A DNA stretch of 5,730 nt from Candidatus Omnitrophota bacterium (GTDB taxonomy: Bacteria > Omnitrophota > Gorgyraeia > Zapsychrales > JANLHA01), in contig JAHFFS010000106.1 in the NCBI GenBank assembly GCA_023247815.1, positions 1 to 5,730 of the forward strand. The letters are read 5' to 3'. The position numbers and the translations under genes are program-made. Within the stretch, counting starts at the first letter, position 1, and each line of letters starts with the position of its first letter. A model generated the notes under the pieces. It searched no databases. It saw only the letters and a list, made by a program, of their open reading frames with translations, and was not told where the DNA came from. This document shows positions 1-5,730 of this stretch, one piece after another.

Positions 1-547
1 CTGCCGTCGGAGCGGCAACGGATCCGGCATAGCGGGCGTAAACAGTTTGATAAAATTCCCGATCTTGTGAATCATCCGCCCGTTTGATATACGGAGGAAG
101 CGGCATGTGCCCAATTTTCTTAAGATCGCTGGTCACATCTTTCCGGTTGAATCGAATGAGACGCTGTTGTGGATCAATAACCGTAGCCCGCAACGAACTG
201 TTACTAAAAATGATCTCCTCACCGGGTTGGATTCTACGAAAAGGACGCAGCAACGCTTCATAGGTATCCGGCCGAGAGCGGCGTTTCAACAAAAGGATTT
301 CCACCTTACCACCGGTGCGGGACTTCGTTCCCAATAAACGCGCCGGGACCACCTTGCTGTTATTCAGCACCAAAAAGCTCGACGGAGGAAGATACTGAGC
401 TAAATTCTTAAATTGATCATGACGGAGACTTTTGGCCTTGCGGTCAACAATCAACAAGCGCGCGTCTTGCCGTGACTTTAGGGGCGTCTGGGCAATCAAA
501 CCATCCGGAAGCTGATAATCATAGAATGCTAATTCGGTGGGCCGCAT
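1..547 (-). CDS. queA: S-adenosylmethionine:tRNA ribosyltransferase-isomerase, N-terminal part (runs off the left edge)
   Basis: QueA transfers and isomerises the ribosyl group of S-adenosylmethionine onto preQ1 at position 34 of GUN tRNAs, making epoxyqueuosine in the queuosine pathway. The first 182 codons are present; full-length enzymes have about 340-350 residues, so the C-terminal half lies outside the window. I translated the reading frame directly. It starts MRPTELAFYDYQLPDGLIAQTP, with LLIVDRKAKSL (31-41), FLVLNNSKVVPARLLG (58-73), GGKVEILLLKRR (79-90), GHMPLPPYIKR (146-156), and YQTVYARYAGSVAAPTA (166-182) running into the edge, where the family continues GLHF. These are the canonical QueA landmarks. 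The start ATG at 547 lies 6 bp after the SpoIID-like stop and has a GGAG 9 nt upstream. The gene often follows a ruvB/DUF2905/spoIID-like set and is often followed by tgt, which cannot be tested here. No interruption is seen. Confidence 0.96.
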   Translation of the reverse strand, partial: MRPTELAFYDYQLPDGLIAQTPLKSRQDARLLIVDRKAKSLRHDQFKNLAQYLPPSSFLVLNNSKVVPARLLGTKSRTGGKVEILLLKRRSRPDTYEALLRPFRRIQPGEEIIFSNSSLRATVIDPQQRLIRFNRKDVTSDLKKIGHMPLPPYIKRADDSQDREFYQTVYARYAGSVAAPTA

Positions 548-553
548 TAAGGA

Positions 554-1747
554 CTACTCCAGCGTTTGATCATCCACGAAATTCACACCCGGGTAGTAGT
601 AGAGAAGAATGTCCTGGTAACGAAACCGGTGCCGTGACATGACATACGCCCCCCATTGCGACATCCCAACCCCATGCCCCCACCCTTTGCCTAAGAAATC
701 GCAATAATACCCTTTCATTACGACCTCATAGTTGTTGCTTTTAATCAAATTCGCGCCCATGATTTCACGAAATCTTTTCCCGGTGATTTGCGTTTCTTTT
801 CCGTCGCTGGTAATGAAAACAAGGGTCCGGACGCGATGACTGTTGTTGCGTTCAACGACATTGATCTCTTTGATTGTCCCCAACGCGTAGCCGTTCGCGT
901 TTAAAATTTCTTGAATATCGGCCAGACGCATATTTTTCTTCCAGTTATAATGCGGGGCAAAACGGCTGTAAATGCAGCGACCGCCTTGCAAAGGTGGGAT
1001 CAACTCTTGCGAATTCCAGACCTCGCGGCTGTCTTCGGTATAATCGCCGCAATTGGAAGAATAGTACGCGGGCAGTACTTTGTTTTGATAGAGCATGACC
1101 TCTCCCCTTGTTTCACTGACGGCCAAATTTGTCCGATAGCGTTCCGACAACCGCCCGCCGTAAACCTGGGAATAAACATCATTGGTCACATCAAAAGGCT
1201 TAGCCGAATTGTTTTGAATTTGATAAAGGCCGTAAGAGCGCGCGGCCACCGCCTGCGCTTTTAAGGCCGCCATGGGCCAACGATGGGAAACTTCATGATA
1301 GAGCACTCCACGAATGTATTCTTCCAAATCCAAAACATTGATCACCAACAGCTTATTGTCTTCAGTCTTACGCAAATCAATGTCTCCTCGATACATCCGC
1401 TCTTTCCCAGCGATGGACAACTTCAAATCCCGGTCAGGATGAATCCGGATATGATTTGTGGAAAATATCCGATCGCCAAAGACAAGAGCTCCTTGATCAT
1501 TCACTTTAACAGTGAGAAGGCTGGCACGGCCGGCCTGATCCAGCAACTGTCCGCTGTTAACATCCATGATGTCAGCCCGTCCCCGGATATTGAGTTTGAC
1601 CTCCGCTACGTTTTGCAAAACAGCAACGCGGACCAAAACCGGTCGTAAAAGCTCGTCCCCCATAACGAGTCGCGAAGAATATAACACGATAAAAATAAAA
1701 AGCAGAAACCTACAGATTCGTTGAAACAGTTTGGAACGCATGGTCAT
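554..1747 (-). CDS. SpoIID/LytB-domain protein (putative peptidoglycan lytic transglycosylase), exported
   Basis: SpoIID-type enzymes cleave glycan strands of peptidoglycan, usually after stem peptides have been removed; in non-sporulating bacteria their role is largely unstudied. From ATG 1747 the protein has 397 residues. The N-terminus is a signal peptide or membrane anchor: basic MTMRSKLFQR followed by a hydrophobic run FLLFIFIVLYSS. The SpoIID core has YIRGVLYHEVSHRWPMAALKAQAVAARSYG (about 144-173), whose glutamate, about E152, matches the family's proposed catalytic acid. Then come SSNCGDYTED (about 230-239) and a C-terminal GKGWGHGVGMSQWGAY (about 353-368), a family hallmark. Cysteines at about 233 and 258 could bind metal or form a disulfide. 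The frame is open up to 1876, but that start would overlap most of the DUF2905 gene and put 43 residues before the signal peptide, so 1747 (or 1741) is preferred. No clear Shine-Dalgarno is present; it lies 5 bp after the preceding stop. SpoIID itself is not claimed. Confidence 0.9.
   Translation of the reverse strand: MTMRSKLFQRICRFLLFIFIVLYSSRLVMGDELLRPVLVRVAVLQNVAEVKLNIRGRADIMDVNSGQLLDQAGRASLLTVKVNDQGALVFGDRIFSTNHIRIHPDRDLKLSIAGKERMYRGDIDLRKTEDNKLLVINVLDLEEYIRGVLYHEVSHRWPMAALKAQAVAARSYGLYQIQNNSAKPFDVTNDVYSQVYGGRLSERYRTNLAVSETRGEVMLYQNKVLPAYYSSNCGDYTEDSREVWNSQELIPPLQGGRCIYSRFAPHYNWKKNMRLADIQEILNANGYALGTIKEINVVERNNSHRVRTLVFITSDGKETQITGKRFREIMGANLIKSNNYEVVMKGYYCDFLGKGWGHGVGMSQWGAYVMSRHRFRYQDILLYYYPGVNFVDDQTLE
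557..560 (-). promoter_or_regulatory. Probable ribosome binding site of queA
   Basis: The minus strand reads GGAG here, 9 nt before the queA ATG at 547. It overlaps the last sense codon of the SpoIID-like gene. The site supports ATG 547 as the start and suggests translational linkage of the two genes. Confidence 0.55.
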
Positions 1748-1752
1748 TTTAA

Positions 1753-1971
1753 TTATCGACGATGAAAAAACTGAAAAATCAAACTCAACAACAGACTTAA
1801 AAAAATGCAGGTCCCTAAGGGGAAATAGAAATTGAAATTTTCCTTCTTGATAAAAATGTCTCCCGGCACCCTCCATCCTCCAGGAAATTTATTGAGAACC
1901 AAAAAAAGCAGTCCCAAGGCCGCTAACAGGCCTCCTGCCACCAACAACATTTTCCCAAGCTCGGCCATCAT
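1753..1971 (-). CDS. DUF2905 family small membrane protein
   Basis: This is a 72-residue inner-membrane protein of unknown function. It has two predicted hydrophobic helices (about residues 7-28 and 49-69) flanking a short polar loop. The loop carries WRVPGDIFIKKENFNFYFPLGT, which matches the conserved core of the DUF2905 family (P-G-D-I then N-F-x-F-Y-x-P). The C-terminus is basic (FFHRR). Members of this family commonly sit directly after ruvB in bacteria, and that is the case here, where ATGA is shared with the ruvB stop. Two tandem ATGs are available, at 1971 and 1968. An AAAAGGG Shine-Dalgarno-like stretch (1980-1974) lies 2 nt before the first and 5 nt before the second, so the second may be the real start, giving 71 residues. 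The function is not known; the conserved position may reflect operon history and not a role in recombination. Confidence 0.88.
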   Translation of the reverse strand: MMAELGKMLLVAGGLLAALGLLFLVLNKFPGGWRVPGDIFIKKENFNFYFPLGTCIFLSLLLSLIFQFFHRR

Positions 1972-3014
1972 TGCCCTTTTGAAAATAATTCCGACGGGGC
2001 GACCCGGCTGGCTAAAGAAATATTAAGATGCGCTAAAGCCCGTTCCGTGATTTCCCGGCCGCGGGCGGTCCGCTTCAGAAACCCACGTTTGAGTAAAAAT
2101 GGTTCCACCACGTCGACGATTGTATCAACTTCTTCATTCAAAGTCGCCGCCAGGGCCTCGATCCCAACCGGGCCACCTTTGTAATGTTCTTGGATCACCT
2201 TGAGGATCCGGCGATCAACGTCATCAAGCCCTTCGGTGTCAATCCCCAGCGACAGCATGGCCTGCACCACAACCGCCTTGGAAATTTTCGCGGTCTTGGT
2301 TTTGACCTGGGAATAATCCCTGACCCGTCGCAAAAGCCGGTTCGCGATCCGCGGTGTCCCGCGGGCTCGCTGGGCGATCTCCGCCGCCGCGTCAGGGTCC
2401 AAATCGACACTGAGCTTTTGCGCGGAATGCTGGACAATCACGCTCAAATCCTCCGGAGAATAAAAATCCAAATGGTGAAAAATCCCAAACCGGTCACGGA
2501 GCGGTGAAGCCAACAGACCGCTGCGGGTCGTGGCGCCGATGATGGTGAACGGTTTGAGATTGAAGTTGATGGTCCGCGCGTAAGGGCCTTTATCAACGAT
2601 GAAATCGATCTTGAAGTTTTCCATGGCCGGATATAAAAATTCTTCCACGGTTTTTGACAGACGATGGATCTCGTCGATGAACAAGATGTCGCCCTGTTCC
2701 AGATTCGTCAAGATGCCAATCAAGTCCCCGGCCCGTTCAATGGCAGGCCCCGAAGTGATGGTGATGCGTGAACCCATCTCGTGGGAAATGATGTACGCTA
2801 AAGAGGTCTTACCCAGCCCGGGTGGGCCGGAAAAAAGCATGTGTTCCAAGGGTTCGTTGCGCTGTTTCGCGGCGGTGAGTGCCACTTTGAGATTTTCAAC
2901 GAGATCTTTCTGACCAATGAACTCGGCCAGCCGGGAAGGACGCAAAGAAAGGCTGACGATTTTGTCTTCTTCGGACTCCTGATTGAATACCAACTTACGG
3001 CGTTCTTCCATCAT
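1968..3014 (-). CDS. ruvB: Holliday junction branch migration DNA helicase RuvB
   Basis: RuvB is the AAA+ ATPase motor of the RuvAB complex, which drives branch migration of Holliday junctions in recombinational repair. The 348-residue length is normal. Domains in order: an N-terminal segment with LRPSRLAEFIGQ (24-35); Walker A GPPGLGKTS (63-71); Walker B with the DEIH box LFIDEIHRLS (111-120); sensor 1 GATTRSG (160-166); the arginine-finger segment SPLRDRFG (170-177); sensor 2 RGTPRIANRLLRRVRD (218-233); and a C-terminal winged helix with GPVGIEALAATLNEE (281-295) and GFLKRTARGREIT (311-323). All expected catalytic motifs are intact. The start is a tandem ATGATG (3014 and 3011) overlapping the scpA TGA, with only a weak GAAGA upstream, so either ATG may serve. 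Its usual partners ruvA and ruvC are not adjacent here. The TGA stop overlaps the next gene's start, which indicates a single operon. Confidence 0.98.
   Translation of the reverse strand: MMEERRKLVFNQESEEDKIVSLSLRPSRLAEFIGQKDLVENLKVALTAAKQRNEPLEHMLFSGPPGLGKTSLAYIISHEMGSRITITSGPAIERAGDLIGILTNLEQGDILFIDEIHRLSKTVEEFLYPAMENFKIDFIVDKGPYARTINFNLKPFTIIGATTRSGLLASPLRDRFGIFHHLDFYSPEDLSVIVQHSAQKLSVDLDPDAAAEIAQRARGTPRIANRLLRRVRDYSQVKTKTAKISKAVVVQAMLSLGIDTEGLDDVDRRILKVIQEHYKGGPVGIEALAATLNEEVDTIVDVVEPFLLKRGFLKRTARGREITERALAHLNISLASRVAPSELFSKGQ
1974..1980 (-). promoter_or_regulatory. Probable ribosome binding site of the DUF2905 gene
   Basis: The minus strand reads AAAAGGG inside the last codons of ruvB. 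Its spacing is 2 nt to the ATG at 1971, which is too close, and 5 nt to the ATG at 1968, which is usable. It therefore favours the second methionine as the start. This is inferred from spacing only. Confidence 0.45.
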
Positions 3015-3757
3015 TCTTCGGTTACGGCCGACATCTTTTCCTTATTTTGCATGACTTCGATATCGGCAAACTGGCGCTTTTGCACAACCTTGATTTCTTT
3101 CAAACGGATCAACTCGAGCATAGCCATGAATAAGACAACCATTTCAGTTTTACTGCGGGCCGTGGCGAAAAATTCCGAAATCATCATCCGCGGACGTTTG
3201 AGCATCTGATGCAGGATTTCATGGATCTTATCTTCAACGGTAAATTCTTCATGCATCACCTCATGAATCGGATTGTCGGCAAACCGCTTGAGCGCTTTGG
3301 TAAAGGCGTTGATGAGATCGAAAAGATTGGCCTCAAAATGGATTTCCGTGGCATCGGCTTTGATCTCCTGCATCTTTTCCTCGTCGGGATTGCGGGGAAA
3401 ATAATTCTGCCATTGTGCCGCCCGCACCTTCAGCTCTTCGGCGACTTCTTTGTAAACTTTGTATTCAAGCAACCGTTTCACCAGCTCTTCTCTCGGGTCC
3501 AATTGCGCGTCTTCCTGTTCGCTCGGGTCCGGCGGGAGCAACATCCTCGATTTGATTTGGATGAGGGTGGCGGCCATCACCAAAAAATCCCCCACAACTT
3601 CCAAATCCAACAGCTTCATCATCTCAATGTGCTGCATGTACTGCTCAGTGACTTTGACAATCGGGATATCGTAAATATCAAGATCATTCTTCTTGATCAA
3701 ATACAGCAGAAGATCGAGCGGGCCTTCAAAAATATCAAGTTGCAATTTATAACTCAT
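3011..3757 (-). CDS. scpA: Segregation and condensation protein A (kleisin)
   Basis: ScpA is the kleisin subunit that bridges the Smc heads and binds ScpB in the bacterial condensin, acting on the nucleoid in chromosome compaction and segregation. The 248-residue length is typical. The N-terminal domain has the hallmark FEGPLDLLLYLIKKNDLDIY (residues 10-29), followed by IVKVTEQY and DLEVVGDFLVMAATLIQIKSRMLLP (about 51-75). The middle is acidic and charged (DPSEQEDAQLDPREELVKRLLEYKVYKEVAEEL), as expected of the ScpB-binding linker. The C-terminal winged-helix segment (about 170-230) includes KTEMVVLFMAMLELIRLKEI, the part that contacts the Smc head. ATG at 3757 fits the family N-terminus (MSYKLQLDIFEG), but the 11-bp gap after trpS shows no Shine-Dalgarno, so translation may depend on coupling to trpS. 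Its TGA is embedded in the ruvB start. No scpB is present in the window, although scpB often follows scpA. Confidence 0.96.
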   Translation of the reverse strand: MSYKLQLDIFEGPLDLLLYLIKKNDLDIYDIPIVKVTEQYMQHIEMMKLLDLEVVGDFLVMAATLIQIKSRMLLPPDPSEQEDAQLDPREELVKRLLEYKVYKEVAEELKVRAAQWQNYFPRNPDEEKMQEIKADATEIHFEANLFDLINAFTKALKRFADNPIHEVMHEEFTVEDKIHEILHQMLKRPRMMISEFFATARSKTEMVVLFMAMLELIRLKEIKVVQKRQFADIEVMQNKEKMSAVTEE

Positions 3758-3768
3758 GGGTAAGTGGG

Positions 3769-4794
3769 TTAAAAAATGATTTCTTTGATTTCCGCCAACG
3801 TTTGACGGGCTATGGCCTGGGCCTTCTTCCGCCCCATATTTAAAATATCACGGATCCGGTCTTTGTTCTTCATTAATGTTTCTCTTTTTTCCTGTAAGGG
3901 AGCGAGTTGCATCAGAATCGATTGCGCGAGAAAAGCCTTGCACTCGGTACACCCCTTTTTTGCACCTGTGCACCAATCATACACGGCCTTGGACTCTTGT
4001 TGGGCAAAAACCTGATAATAGCTGTAGACATTGCAGGCCTCAGGGTGACCATGATCGGTTATTTTGATCCGCTTGGGATCAGTAAACATGCGGCTGACTT
4101 TTTTCTGGATGTCGTGTGGAGAATCAGCGAGATTGATCGCGTTGTCATAGCTCTTACTCATCTTACGGCCATCGACGCCCAAAAGCCGCGGCGTCTTGGT
4201 GAGGACCGGTTCGCAATCCGGAAAAATATCCGTCTTGTAAATGCTGTTAAACCGTCGGGCAATCTCACGGGACAATTCCAAATGCGGAAGTTGATCTTCG
4301 CCAATCGGGACGACATTGGCCTTATAAAGCAAAATATCAGCGGCCTGAAGAACCGGATATCCTAAAAATCCAAAGGTCTGCAAATCCCGAGACTTGATTT
4401 CTCTTAACTGTTCCTTATACGTTGGATTTCGTTCCAACCAGCCAAGCGGGGTGATGCAGGACAGGATCATATAAAGTTCGAGGTGTTCAGGAACTTCCGA
4501 TTGGACAAAAAGGACCGAGCGGTCCGGATCGATCCCGCAAGCGAGCCAGTCCGCGGCCATATCGATGATATGATCCGATATCTCGTAACTCTGCTCATAC
4601 TCCCCCATATAGGCGTGCCAGTCCACAATGCTGAAAATGCATTCATGCTGCTCCTGAAGCAAGAGCCAACTTTGTAGAGCACCCACCCAGTGGCCCAAAT
4701 GCAGCTTGCCCGTCGGGCGCATGGCACTGAAAACACGTTTTTCTTTTGGATTATTTTTCTTCAAGGCTGGAGTTGCTCGTTGTTCTGGCATCAT
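3769..4794 (-). CDS. trpS: Tryptophanyl-tRNA synthetase, probable Fe-S type
   Basis: This class Ic synthetase charges tRNA-Trp with tryptophan, using ATP, in the cytoplasm. The 341-residue ORF is close to the usual bacterial length of about 330. It has the Rossmann-fold HxGH signature as HLGH (residues 32-35, within RPTGKLHLGHWVGA), the family segment YPVLQAADILLYKANVVPIG (146-165) with GEDQLPHLELSR following, and KMSKS (211-215, within GVDGRKMSKSYDNAI). The C-terminal half carries C254, C275, C282 and C285, spaced C-x20-C-x6-C-x2-C. This closely resembles the C-x22-C-x6-C-x2-C [4Fe-4S] site reported for Thermotoga maritima TrpRS, so a cluster near the anticodon-binding region is inferred. 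The start is uncertain. Two adjacent ATGs (4794 and 4791) lie about 18 residues before the conserved KRVFS, giving a slightly long N-terminus. No clear ribosome binding site is seen and no better downstream ATG was found. It follows infB by 50 bp and precedes scpA by 11 bp. Confidence 0.96.
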   Translation of the reverse strand: MMPEQRATPALKKNNPKEKRVFSAMRPTGKLHLGHWVGALQSWLLLQEQHECIFSIVDWHAYMGEYEQSYEISDHIIDMAADWLACGIDPDRSVLFVQSEVPEHLELYMILSCITPLGWLERNPTYKEQLREIKSRDLQTFGFLGYPVLQAADILLYKANVVPIGEDQLPHLELSREIARRFNSIYKTDIFPDCEPVLTKTPRLLGVDGRKMSKSYDNAINLADSPHDIQKKVSRMFTDPKRIKITDHGHPEACNVYSYYQVFAQQESKAVYDWCTGAKKGCTECKAFLAQSILMQLAPLQEKRETLMKNKDRIRDILNMGRKKAQAIARQTLAEIKEIIF

Positions 4795-4844
4795 GCGGTT
4801 ATGAGAACATCGCGGATCATTTGTACCGGATCGAGGGATAGACC
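4795..4844 (-). other. infB-trpS spacer; in-frame extension of infB ending in the trpS start
   Basis: This is the longest intergenic gap in the window, 50 bp. Read on the minus strand, the infB frame stays open after its TAG for 17 codons (GLSLDPVQMIRDVLITA) and stops at a TGA (4793-4791) that lies inside the ATGATG at the start of trpS. An ATG at 4820 would give a nine-residue mini-ORF, MIRDVLITA, coupled to trpS, but I see no Shine-Dalgarno sequence before it. The hexamer CGGATC occurs twice (4813-4818 and 4827-4832). There is no stem followed by a T-run, no T-box and no Trp-rich leader. Chance openness over 17 codons is quite likely, so a function is unproven. Confidence 0.35.
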
Positions 4845-5730
4845 CTATTTACTTACTTTTACTACCTGCTTTTCACTACTCACGACCTGCAACGTTCTGG
4901 CAATCGTTTCCTCTTCGTAAGCCTCCAAAATGTCGCCGGGTTCAAAGGCATTGAACTTATCGATGGTGATCCCGCATTCAAACCCTTCCAAAACTTCTTT
5001 CACGTCGTCTTTAAAACGTTTCACCGAAGAAACCGTGCCATTAAAAACAACTTCGCCGTTGCGTTTCACGTCGACACGGGCCTTCCTAGTGATTTTTCCC
5101 TTGGCGACAAAACAGCCGGCCACAATACCAGACTTGCTCAACTTGAAAACCTGGCGCACTTCAACTTTTGCCAAAAATTTACGTTTTTTAGTGGGATCAA
5201 GCAGACCTTCCATGGCCTTACGCACGTCGTTGACGGCATCATAAATGATGCGGTATTGACGGACATCCACGGGTTGCTTTTCCATTTCCTGCCCAGCCCG
5301 ATGATCGACATCGACATGAAAGGCAATGATAATCGCCGAAGAGGCATTGGCCAAAATCACGTCGGAGGCGTTGACATCACCGATCCCGCCGTGGATCAAT
5401 TTGAGTTTAACCTCGTCGCTAGGGATCTTTTCCAAAGAATCTTTGAGGGCCTCAAGTGACCCCTGCACATCCGCTTTGATGATGATGCTCAATTCCTTCA
5501 ATTTCCCTTCTTGGATGCGGGTATAAATATCTTCCAGGGTGATCATCTTTTTGTAGGCACCCATTTTTTGGTCTTTCAGTTTCTCCTGCCGCTTTCCCGT
5601 GATTTCCTTGGCCTGCTTTTCATCTTTCACCACATAAAACATTTCACCGGCCTCGGGCACTCCAGGCAATCCCAGAATCTCGACGGGTGTGGAAGGCCCG
5701 GCCTCGAAAATGGGCCGCTCCAAATCATCA
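4845..5730 (-). CDS. infB: Translation initiation factor IF-2, C-terminal part (runs off the right edge)
   Basis: IF-2 is the GTPase that places initiator fMet-tRNA on the ribosome and promotes subunit joining in the cytoplasm. The window holds the last 294 residues and a TAG stop; the N-terminal region and the G domain lie beyond the right edge. The visible part opens at the end of domain II (EAGPSTPVEILGL, about residues 9-21 of the fragment). A charged linker follows, then the domain III start (IIKADVQGSLEAL, about 83-95) and GGIGDVNASD (about 114-123). The C-terminal fMet-binding domain shows VAGCF (about 203-207), VKRFKDDV (about 236-243) and GFECGI (about 249-254). The two cysteines and the KRFK stretch sit where the family's fMet-contacting residues lie. 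About 14 residues follow the last conserved segment (ARTL). The frame is open to the window edge, so the TTG at 5723 is an internal leucine codon and not a start. The usual downstream partners rbfA and truB are absent; trpS follows after 50 bp. The family assignment is secure. Confidence 0.97.
   Translation of the reverse strand, partial: DDLERPIFEAGPSTPVEILGLPGVPEAGEMFYVVKDEKQAKEITGKRQEKLKDQKMGAYKKMITLEDIYTRIQEGKLKELSIIIKADVQGSLEALKDSLEKIPSDEVKLKLIHGGIGDVNASDVILANASSAIIIAFHVDVDHRAGQEMEKQPVDVRQYRIIYDAVNDVRKAMEGLLDPTKKRKFLAKVEVRQVFKLSKSGIVAGCFVAKGKITRKARVDVKRNGEVVFNGTVSSVKRFKDDVKEVLEGFECGITIDKFNAFEPGDILEAYEEETIARTLQVVSSEKQVVKVSK

Noticed and set aside
107..337. A 76-codon plus-strand ORF at the left end
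   Set aside because: This region is the antisense of queA, whose conserved motifs I translated continuously from 547 to the edge.
874..1264. Overlapping plus-strand ORFs opposite the SpoIID-like gene
   Set aside because: They mirror the codons of a conserved exported protein and show no recognisable domain or start signal.
1748..1876. Upstream start (ATG 1876) for the SpoIID-like gene, giving 440 residues
   Set aside because: It would overlap most of the DUF2905 coding region in another frame and place 43 non-signal-like residues before a clear signal peptide. The ATG at 1747 or 1741 fits better.
3209..3763. A 184-codon plus-strand ORF opposite scpA
   Set aside because: It is wholly antisense to a well-conserved gene, its translation resembles no family I know, and it has no ribosome binding site or independent context.
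4795..4844. Rho-independent terminator or T-box/trp leader between infB and trpS
   Set aside because: No stable GC-rich stem with a following T-run is visible on the minus strand. There is no Trp-rich leader peptide, and the space is too short for a T-box. The repeated CGGATC gives only a short GATC self-complementarity.
5721..5723. TTG at 5723 as a start for a short IF-2
   Set aside because: The frame remains open to the edge (codons for Asp-Asp precede it) and it lies in the middle of conserved domain II, so it is an internal leucine codon.

Overview
The window is a single block of seven genes, all on the minus strand and closely packed, read from right to left. The order is infB (3' part only), trpS, scpA, ruvB, a small DUF2905 membrane protein, a SpoIID/LytB-domain protein, and queA (5' part only). 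The junctions are short: 50 bp, 11 bp, a 4-nt overlap, a 4-nt overlap, 5 bp and 6 bp. No stretch over 300 bases lacks a gene. I see no tRNA, rRNA, CRISPR array, insertion sequence, convincing promoter or rho-independent terminator. The long plus-strand ORFs are antisense shadows of these genes.

Right part (3011-5730): this holds translation and chromosome-maintenance genes. The IF-2 C-terminal half is followed by a tryptophanyl-tRNA synthetase that carries a four-cysteine pattern like the [4Fe-4S] site described in Thermotoga maritima TrpRS. Next is ScpA, the kleisin subunit of the SMC condensin. Left part (1-3014): the Holliday-junction helicase RuvB is followed by DUF2905, SpoIID-like and QueA. 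The ruvB/DUF2905/spoIID-like/queA order is a familiar bacterial arrangement. What is less usual is that scpA runs straight into ruvB, with no scpB, ruvC or ruvA between them, and that infB is followed by trpS rather than rbfA/truB.

The organism is clearly bacterial, with intermediate base composition. The SpoIID homologue does not by itself indicate sporulation, because such proteins also occur in many non-sporulating, diderm and candidate phyla. A deep-branching anaerobic lineage, for example a candidate phylum such as Omnitrophota, would fit the synteny and the Fe-S-type TrpRS. That placement is a guess and not demonstrated.

The genes are ordinary housekeeping functions: translation initiation, tRNA charging and tRNA modification, chromosome segregation, recombination, and the envelope. 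The observations most worth checking are the cysteine cluster in TrpS, the repeated ATGATG start architecture with embedded stops, and the open in-frame extension after the infB amber stop, which ends exactly in the trpS start. I did not find a convincing undescribed multi-gene system.
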